Assembly: GCF_050563525.1 (NCBI RefSeq)
Contig: NZ_JBNXUN010000003.1
Span: forward strand, 372,001-436,000
DNA length: 64,000 nucleotides
Direction of reading: 5' to 3'
DNA from: Falsiroseomonas sp050563525
Lineage (GTDB): Bacteria > Pseudomonadota > Alphaproteobacteria > Acetobacterales > Acetobacteraceae
Shown here: in pieces, positions 58,273-64,000 of the stretch
How the letters are laid out: every line of letters begins with the position of its first letter
How positions within the stretch are numbered: the stretch's first letter is position 1
Position numbers and translations under genes: made by a program
The notes under the pieces: generated by a model
Database searches by the model: none
Told to the model about the DNA's origin: nothing
Seen by the model: the letters and a program-made list of their open reading frames with translations, nothing else

Positions 58273-59109
58273 TCATGTGCGCCAGAGCCTCGGCAGCCGC
58301 GCCGGCAGGCCAAGTGCCTGGGCCCGGAGCGCCATGATCGCGGCGGCCAACGCGGCGCGCACCTGACCCGCCTCACCGAGCCAACGGGCAACCAGCAGGC
58401 CGGGAGCCAACAGGCCGGCACCACCGGCGGCAAGATCCCGGGCCAAATCGCGATGCGCGGCGGCATCCGGCATGGCCAGCACCAGTGTCGCCAGCGCGCC
58501 GGCGCCATCCAGCGTGAACCGGTGCGGGATCGCACCAGGGTCGAGGTGCAATGCATCCACCCAAAGCCGGCGGCCGTCGCGACGGATGCACCAGCGATCG
58601 CGCAGCATACCCCTGGTAAAGGTCTCGGAGCGGGCCGCGCGGCCGAGCACCAGCATTTCCGCCGCCAGCAGCTTTGCGTCAGGCGCCAGCGAGATCTCCA
58701 GCCGCCGCGCCAGCCGGGCACCATCGAACAGGATGGTCTCCTGCGGCAGCCATTCCGCCGTGGCCCGATCCGCCAGTACCAGGCTGCTCGAGATCTCGGT
58801 AACGGGACCAAGGCTGCGATAAACCTTCTCGGCCGCCGGCGTCGTGACGGTGAAGCGCGCATCGGCACCAAGGGTCAGCGCCGCCTCGAGCCGATCGCCA
58901 CCCGCCAGACCGCCGGCGACATTGACCAGCGCCGCCTGCTTCGGCTCATCCGGATCGGCATCGGGAAACAACACGCGCAGCGGCGACGACTGGTAGAGAT
59001 GCGCGATGCGCGCGCTGCCCGGCGCCGCAAGCAGGCCGAGTTCGGCCCGGCCTCGGGCGCGCTGGTGGTGAAGCGCCAGCGGTGCGGTCTGGTCCATCGC
59101 GCCCAGCAT
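58273..59109 (-). CDS. ureD: Urease accessory protein UreD
   Basis: A UreD/UreH of up to 278 residues: ALVNVAGGLAGGDRLEAALTLGADARFTVTTPAAEKVYRS and FDGARLARRLEISL, DAKLLAAEMLVLGRAA, typical of the scaffold that binds apo-urease with UreF and UreG. Starts at 59109 and 59097 are both possible; neither has a strong ribosome-binding site. It is the first urease gene, divergent from urtA. Confidence 0.92.
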   Translation of the reverse strand: MLGAMDQTAPLALHHQRARGRAELGLLAAPGSARIAHLYQSSPLRVLFPDADPDEPKQAALVNVAGGLAGGDRLEAALTLGADARFTVTTPAAEKVYRSLGPVTEISSSLVLADRATAEWLPQETILFDGARLARRLEISLAPDAKLLAAEMLVLGRAARSETFTRGMLRDRWCIRRDGRRLWVDALHLDPGAIPHRFTLDGAGALATLVLAMPDAAAHRDLARDLAAGGAGLLAPGLLVARWLGEAGQVRAALAAAIMALRAQALGLPARLPRLWRT

Positions 59110-59138
59110 GGCACGTCAACGACCGCTCGGCCAAGACA

Positions 59139-59152
59139 TGTGCAACTGCACA
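59139..59152. promoter_or_regulatory. Inverted repeat in the ureD-urtA intergenic region
   Basis: TGTGCA-AC-TGCACA is a perfect 6-bp inverted repeat, 30 bases upstream of ureD and about 120 bases upstream of the proposed urtA promoter. Its position suits a shared regulator site; it is not a canonical NtrC site, which has a wider spacer. Confidence 0.35.
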
Positions 59153-59268
59153 CGCCGATGGCGCCGCGTGGCCGGCGAGGGCACCCCCCGCCACTTCTTT
59201 GTGCAAACCTGATGTTCAGATACGCCACGAAACCAGGGCACGCGCCGATCTGATCGTATGCCAAGCGT

Positions 59269-59284
59269 TGGCACACATCTCGCA
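59269..59284 (+). promoter_or_regulatory. Candidate sigma-54 promoter for urtABCD
   Basis: TGGCAC-N5-TCGCA fits the -24/-12 sigma-54 consensus TGGCAC-N5-TTGCA with a single mismatch and exact spacing. It lies 84 bases upstream of the urtA ATG. Nitrogen-regulated sigma-54/NtrC control of urea uptake is known in other Proteobacteria; here it is an inference from the motif. Confidence 0.55.
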
Positions 59285-59367
59285 ACAGCGACGGCTCGGG
59301 TGGGGACGCAGCCAAGTGGCGGCGTCGGTGCCGCCGGTTCGTGCATCCCCGAGGAGGCTTCAAAACA

Positions 59368-60612
59368 ATGATCCATCGCATGCCCATCACGCGGCGCGCC
59401 GCCCTGGCCGGCCTCGGCACGGTGCTGGCCGCGCCCGCCATCCGCCCCTCCTTCGCGCAGGCCGCGCCGATCAGGGTGGGCGTCCTGCATTCGCTGTCGG
59501 GCACCATGGCGATCAGCGAGACCGCGCTGCGCGACACCGTGCTGATGATGGTCGAATGGATCAACGGCCGCGGTGGCCTACTCGGCCGGCGGGTCGAGGC
59601 GGTGGTAGTCGACCCTGCATCCAACTGGCCGCTGTTCGCGGAGAAGGCGCGCGAACTTCTCGCAGTTTCCAAGGTCGACGTGACCTTTGGCTGCTGGACC
59701 AGCGTGTCCCGCAAATCCGTGCTGCCGGTGTTCGAGGAACTGAACGGCATGCTTTTCTACCCCGTCCAGTATGAGGGCGAGGAAGAGAGCAAGAACATCT
59801 TCTACACCGGTGCTGCGCCGAACCAGCAGGCGATCCCGGCCGTGGAATACCTGATGAGTGCCGATGGCGGTGAGGCCAAGCGTATCGCGCTGCTCGGCAC
59901 GGACTACGTCTACCCGCGCACCACCAACCGCATCCTGCGTGCCTTCCTGAACAGCAAGGGCATTCCGGATGCCGACATCATGGAAGAATACACGCCGTTC
60001 GGGCACAGCGACTGGCAGGGTATCGTCAGCCGCGTGAAGCGCTTCGCCGGCGAGGGCAAGAAGACCGCCATCGTATCGACCATCAACGGCGATGCCAACG
60101 TGCCGTTCTACCGCGAGCTGGGCAACCAGGGCATCAAGGCCGAGGATATCCCCTCCGTCGCCTTCAGCGTCGGCGAGGAAGAACTGGCCGGCATTGATGC
60201 GCGGCCGCTGGTCGGGCACCTGGCCGCATGGAACTACTTCATGTCCGTCGACAGCCCGGTGAACACCGAGTTCAAGGCGATGTGGCAGGCCTACATCAAG
60301 AACCCGCGCCGCGTGACCAACGACCCGATGGAAGCCACCTACACCGGCTTCAAGATGTGGACCCAGGCCGTGACCCAGGCCGGGACGACCAATGTCGATG
60401 CCGTGCGCACAGCCATGATCGGCCAGAAGGTCGATGCACCTTCCGGCTTCAACCAGGAGATGCGCGCCAACCATCACCTGACCAAGCCGGTGATGATCGG
60501 CGAGATCCAGGCCGACGGGCAGTTCAACACGGTGTGGAAGACGCCTACGGTCATCGCGGCCGAGAACTGGTCTCCCTTCATCCCGGAAAACGCGAACCGC
60601 CGCCGCGGCTGA
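59368..60612 (+). CDS. urtA: Urea ABC transporter substrate-binding protein
   Basis: A 414-residue Leu/Ile/Val-type binding protein with a Tat-like signal (ITRRAALAGLG, cleavage near FAQA). UrtA marks: IRVGVLHSLSGTMAISETALRD, TFGCWTSVSRKSVLPVFEE, LFYPVQYEGEEESKNIFYTGAAPNQQ, and GDANVPFYREL. A GAGGAGG site lies upstream; 59368 is chosen over 59341 because it places the signal peptide at the N terminus. First gene of urtABCD. Confidence 0.96.
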   Translation: MIHRMPITRRAALAGLGTVLAAPAIRPSFAQAAPIRVGVLHSLSGTMAISETALRDTVLMMVEWINGRGGLLGRRVEAVVVDPASNWPLFAEKARELLAVSKVDVTFGCWTSVSRKSVLPVFEELNGMLFYPVQYEGEEESKNIFYTGAAPNQQAIPAVEYLMSADGGEAKRIALLGTDYVYPRTTNRILRAFLNSKGIPDADIMEEYTPFGHSDWQGIVSRVKRFAGEGKKTAIVSTINGDANVPFYRELGNQGIKAEDIPSVAFSVGEEELAGIDARPLVGHLAAWNYFMSVDSPVNTEFKAMWQAYIKNPRRVTNDPMEATYTGFKMWTQAVTQAGTTNVDAVRTAMIGQKVDAPSGFNQEMRANHHLTKPVMIGEIQADGQFNTVWKTPTVIAAENWSPFIPENANRRRG

Positions 60613-60660
60613 TCAGAAGGGATGGGGGGCGGCATCGTGCCGCCCCCTGTTCGCAACCGC

Positions 60661-62229
60661 ATGAAGAACGCGCTTCTCGCCCTGCTGCTGATGTGCGCCA
60701 TGGCCCTGCCGGTGCACGCACAGGACACGATAGCCGCCCGTCTCGCCGGAATCGGCACCGGCTTCAACCAGACGGCGGAGGCCGTGGACCGGCTGGGCGC
60801 AAGCGGCGACCCGGCGGCCCTCCCCTTGCTACGCGCGTTGAGCGATGGGCGCCTGCTGCGCCGCGCAGATGGAACACTGCTGATCCGTGCCGAGGCAGGC
60901 GCGACCGACGCGCTGTTTGGCGCAACCGCCGATGCCGCAGGCGCGGAAGCCGTGCGCTTGAACAACCGGGTGCGCGTTGCGTTACGCGGGGCGCTTGGGC
61001 GCCTGCAACTGGTCTCGCCCGATCCCGCGGAACGCCAGGCGGCGGCGGAGGCGGTGTTCCGCAGCCGATCGGCGGAAAACGTGCCGCTGCTTGATGCGGC
61101 CCTGGCACGGGAGACGGTGCCTACTATTCGCACGCGGCTGGCCCTGGCCCTGGCCGCCTCTCGCGTCATGGCAAATGACCCGGCGGACAAACTGCTCGGC
61201 ATCTCGGCCCTCGGCGCCACGGCCTCCCCGGAGGCGCGTGCCGTGCTTCTCGAAATTCGCGCCGCCAACCCGGATCTTTCCGTGCAGATCGAGGAAGCGG
61301 TGGCCGCGGTCGACCAGCGCCTGGCGGTCCGGCGCGCGGCGGAGACGCTGTTCCAGGGGCTGTCGCTTGGCTCCGTGCTTTTGCTGGCGGCACTGGGACT
61401 CGCAGTGACCTTCGGTGTCATGGGCGTGATCAATATGGCGCATGGCGAGTTCGTCATGCTCGGCGCCTACACCACCTTCGTGGTGCAGGAAGCGCTGCGC
61501 GGCATTCCGGCGCTCGCGCCCTGGTCGCTGCCGCTTGCGGTGCCGGCCGCCTTCCTGGTGACCGCCGCCTGTGGCGCGGCGATGGAACGTGGCCTCATCC
61601 GCCACCTGTACGGCCGGCCGCTGGAGACTCTGCTGATGACCTTCGGCGTCGGCATGATGATCCAGCAATCGGTGCGGCTCACCTTCGGCGCGCAGAACCG
61701 CGAGATCATCAGCCCGGCCTGGATGCAGGGCACGCTGATGCTGCCGGGCGACATCGCCGTGACGCAGAACCGGCTGTGGATCCTGGTCTTCTCGCTGGTC
61801 GTGCTGGGGCTGACGGTGGCCGCCATCCGTTTCACGCGCTTCGGGCTAGAGATGCGCGCGGTGACGCAGAAGCGGGCCATTGCCTCCTCCATGGGCATCC
61901 GCACCGGGCGTGTGGATGCGCTGACCTTCGCCTTCGGGTCGGGCATTGCCGGAATCGCCGGCGTGGCGCTCAGCCAGATCGACAATGTCAGCCCCAACCT
62001 AGGCACCGGCTACATCATCGACAGCTTCCTGGTGGTGGTGTTCGGCGGCGTCGGCTCCCTGGCGGGCACGCTGGTGGGCGCCTTCGGCCTCGGCATCATC
62101 AACAAGATGCTGGAGCCCTGGGCCGGTGCGGTGTTGGCCAAGGTGTTCGTGCTGGTGGCGGCAATGCTGTTCATCCAGCGCAAGCCGCGCGGCCTGTTCG
62201 CGCAGAAGGGAAGGGCCGCGGACGCATGA
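60661..62229 (+). CDS. urtB: Urea ABC transporter permease UrtB
   Basis: A 522-residue permease. A signal peptide (KNALLALLLMCAMALPVHAQ) and a helical-repeat-like periplasmic region (~25-235) precede the LivH-type permease: GLSLGSVLLLAALGLAVTFGVMGVINMAHGEFVMLGAYTTF, VFGGVGSLAGTLVGAF. The long extra N terminus is normal for UrtB. It overlaps urtC by ATGA. Confidence 0.95.
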   Translation: MKNALLALLLMCAMALPVHAQDTIAARLAGIGTGFNQTAEAVDRLGASGDPAALPLLRALSDGRLLRRADGTLLIRAEAGATDALFGATADAAGAEAVRLNNRVRVALRGALGRLQLVSPDPAERQAAAEAVFRSRSAENVPLLDAALARETVPTIRTRLALALAASRVMANDPADKLLGISALGATASPEARAVLLEIRAANPDLSVQIEEAVAAVDQRLAVRRAAETLFQGLSLGSVLLLAALGLAVTFGVMGVINMAHGEFVMLGAYTTFVVQEALRGIPALAPWSLPLAVPAAFLVTAACGAAMERGLIRHLYGRPLETLLMTFGVGMMIQQSVRLTFGAQNREIISPAWMQGTLMLPGDIAVTQNRLWILVFSLVVLGLTVAAIRFTRFGLEMRAVTQKRAIASSMGIRTGRVDALTFAFGSGIAGIAGVALSQIDNVSPNLGTGYIIDSFLVVVFGGVGSLAGTLVGAFGLGIINKMLEPWAGAVLAKVFVLVAAMLFIQRKPRGLFAQKGRAADA

Positions 62230-63320
62230 GCCTTGCGGTATCCCCAACGGCCCCGGATGGCAGGCTGCGGCTCGGCCTGCGGGCCGGCCTGCTGATCTTC
62301 ATCCTGGCGCTCGGCGTCATGCCGCTGCTGAACCTGCTGCCGGTGGCGCATCCGCTGCACGTCTCGGACTTCCTCGTCTCCATCGCCGGCAAATGGATCT
62401 GCTACGCGATCCTGGCGTTGTCGCTGGACCTCGCCTGGGGCTATGCCGGCATCCTGTCGCTGGGCCACGGCGCCTTCTTCGCGCTTGGCGGCTACGCCAT
62501 GGGTATGCACCTGATGCGGCTCATCGGGCCGCGCGGGTCCTATGGCCATCCTGTGCTGCCGGACTTCATGGTGTTCCTTGGCTACCAGGAGTTGCCTTGG
62601 TACTGGCTGGGCTTCGACAGCTTCCCCTTCGCCATGTTGATGGTGGTGCTGGTGCCTGGCGCACTGGCCCTCGTCGTCGGCTTCCTGTCCTTCCGTAGCC
62701 GCATCACGGGCGTCTACTTCTCCATCCTGACCCAGGCGATGACCTTCGCGCTCATGCTGGCATTCTTTCGCAACGACATGGGCTTCGGCGGCAACAATGG
62801 CTTCACCGATTTCAAGGAGCTTTTGGGCCAGCCGCTCAACACCTCTGGCATGCGATCGGGCCTCTTCTACGCTTCTCTCCTCGCGCTGGTGCTGGCCTTC
62901 CTGATCTGTGTGCGACTGACCCGCAGCAAGTACGGCCGTGTGCTGACGGCGATCCGCGACGCGGAAAGCAGGGTGCGCTTCCTCGGCTACAACACCACCA
63001 ACCACAAGCTGTTCGCCTTCGTGCTGTCCGCCATGCTGGCCGGCGTGGCCGGGGCGCTCTACGTGCCGCAGGTCGGCATCATCAATCCCGGGGAATTCAG
63101 CCCTGCCAACTCGATCGAGGCGGTCATCTGGGTTGCCGTCGGCGGCCGCGGCACCCTGATCGGCGCAGTCCTTGGCGCATTCTCCGTCAATGCGCTGAAG
63201 ACCTGGCTGACCTCCGCCGCACCGGACCTCTGGCTATTCGTGCTTGGCGGGCTGTTCGTTGCGGTCACGCTGTTCCTGCCGAAGGGCTTGATCGGACTGA
63301 TGAAGGGGCGGAGCCCGTGA
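62226..63320 (+). CDS. urtC: Urea ABC transporter permease UrtC
   Basis: A 364-residue LivM-type permease with about nine helices: LSLDLAWGYAGILSLGHGAFFALGGYAMG, QELPWYWLGFDSF, TGVYFSILTQAMTFALMLAFFRNDMGFGGNNGFTDF, AVGGRGTLIGAVLGA. The start is coupled to the urtB stop and its stop to the urtD GTG. Confidence 0.96.
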   Translation: MSLAVSPTAPDGRLRLGLRAGLLIFILALGVMPLLNLLPVAHPLHVSDFLVSIAGKWICYAILALSLDLAWGYAGILSLGHGAFFALGGYAMGMHLMRLIGPRGSYGHPVLPDFMVFLGYQELPWYWLGFDSFPFAMLMVVLVPGALALVVGFLSFRSRITGVYFSILTQAMTFALMLAFFRNDMGFGGNNGFTDFKELLGQPLNTSGMRSGLFYASLLALVLAFLICVRLTRSKYGRVLTAIRDAESRVRFLGYNTTNHKLFAFVLSAMLAGVAGALYVPQVGIINPGEFSPANSIEAVIWVAVGGRGTLIGAVLGAFSVNALKTWLTSAAPDLWLFVLGGLFVAVTLFLPKGLIGLMKGRSP

Positions 63321-64000
63321 GCCAGGGACGCCGGCTGTACCTGGATGGCGTCACCGTCGTATTCGACGGCTTCCGGGCGCTCAACAACCTCTCCCTTATC
63401 GTCGAGCCGGGGGAGCTCCGCTCCGTCATCGGGCCGAATGGTGCCGGGAAGACCACGATGATGGACGTGATCACCGGCAAGACGCGTCCCACCACGGGCA
63501 CTGTAAACTTCGGCGACATCGACCTGACCCGGATGGACGAGGCCGGCATCGCCAATCTCGGGATCGGCCGCAAGTTCCAGAAACCGACGATGTTCGATGC
63601 GCTGACCGTGTTTGAGAACATGGAACTGGCACTGAAGGCCCCGCGCGGTCCGATCGCCTGCCTGCGTTGGATCCTGACCGGCGAGGCGCGCACCAGCATC
63701 GAGCGTACGCTCGAGGAGATCGGACTCCTCGAACGCGCCTACGACCTGGCCGGCATCCTCAGCCACGGGCAGCGGCAGTGGCTGGAGATCGGCATGCTGC
63801 TGATGCAAGACCCAGAGCTGCTGCTGGTGGACGAGCCCGTCGCCGGCATGACGGATTCGGAAACCGAGCAGACCGCGGCCCTGCTGGTGCGCATTGCCGG
63901 CAAGCGCAGCGTCGTGGTGGTCGAGCACGACCTTGAATTTGTCCGCGCGTTAGGCCGGCGGGTAACCGTGCTGTGCGACGGCAGCGTGCTGTCGGAGGGC
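63317..64000 (+). CDS. urtD: Urea ABC transporter ATP-binding protein UrtD (cut by window end)
   Basis: A GTG start overlaps the urtC stop (GTGA) and the frame stays open for 228 codons to the window edge. It shows Walker A GPNGAGKTTMM, Q-loop region GRKFQKPTMFDALTVFEN, signature LSHGQRQWLEIGM, Walker B LLLVDEPVAGMTD and switch VVVVEHDLEFVR, all typical of UrtD. urtE should follow outside the window. Confidence 0.95.
   Translation, partial: MSQGRRLYLDGVTVVFDGFRALNNLSLIVEPGELRSVIGPNGAGKTTMMDVITGKTRPTTGTVNFGDIDLTRMDEAGIANLGIGRKFQKPTMFDALTVFENMELALKAPRGPIACLRWILTGEARTSIERTLEEIGLLERAYDLAGILSHGQRQWLEIGMLLMQDPELLLVDEPVAGMTDSETEQTAALLVRIAGKRSVVVVEHDLEFVRALGRRVTVLCDGSVLSEG

Noticed and set aside
1..64000. 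rRNA, tRNA and CRISPR arrays
   Set aside because: I looked in the intergenic gaps for cloverleaf-like, rRNA-like or repeat-spacer patterns and found none. A covariance-model scan was not possible.

Overview
The window is 64 kb of very GC-rich, densely packed bacterial chromosome. Gene content points to an alphaproteobacterium of the Acetobacteraceae, Roseomonas-like: a phasin, lgt-midA-pgeF in a row, the UbiK/YbjN/proC neighbourhood, a PetP/PetR-like regulator pair, many periplasmic-binding-protein transporters, and a urease operon beside a urtABCD urea transporter. That placement is an inference from gene order and families. I saw no rRNA, tRNA, CRISPR array, insertion sequence or phage gene. 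Stop/start overlaps of 1-4 bases (ATGA, GTGA, TGATG) are very common and define most of the operons below.

Layout. 1-14.5 kb is mostly housekeeping: the end of a membrane protein, a SnoaL-like protein, ilvE with a GNAT acetyltransferase, a MarR-regulator/response-regulator/kinase operon, a phasin, a ubiK-YbjN-proC-TetR operon, then hldD-lgt-midA-pgeF, a lipoprotein, prs and a small secreted basic protein. 14.5-27.8 kb starts with a hybrid kinase carrying an ethylene-receptor-like membrane domain. It continues with a thiolase-like/DUF35 pair, the homogentisate genes hmgA-fahA with an HMG-CoA-lyase-like and a CaiB/BaiF gene, and an operon made of a second ethylene-receptor-like kinase, a lone receiver protein, a phosphotransferase and a DUF6285 protein. 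An AtzH-like protein and a DUF6282 hydrolase follow.

27.8-36.7 kb is a catabolic island. A three-subunit FAD/2Fe-2S dehydrogenase and a DapA-family lyase are bracketed by two paralogous polar-amino-acid ABC transporters that have only one ATPase between them. This resembles opine or D-hydroxyproline oxidation loci. 36.8-40.2 kb holds an MFS transporter, a VOC protein, an FAD oxidoreductase and a TVP38-type membrane protein. 40.2-47 kb is a GntR-headed operon that I read as ureide or related nitrogen-compound use: an allophanate hydrolase split in two genes, a nitrate/taurine-type ABC transporter, a PuuE-like deacetylase-fold protein and a hydantoin-racemase-family protein missing one catalytic cysteine.

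47-53.5 kb carries an AapJ-like binding protein, a DUF4189 protein, glutathione-dependent formaldehyde dehydrogenase and two FAD proteins. 53-64 kb is nitrogen acquisition: hupE-ureG-ureF-ureE-ureC-ureB-ureA-ureD on the minus strand, and divergently urtA-urtB-urtC-urtD on the plus strand (urtD is cut by the window end), with a plausible sigma-54 promoter between them. Ammonia from allophanate and from urea would feed the same nitrogen economy.

The observations I rate highest are the two ethylene-receptor-type kinases, the ureide-like operon with its split allophanate hydrolase and altered racemase, and the twin-transporter oxidation island.
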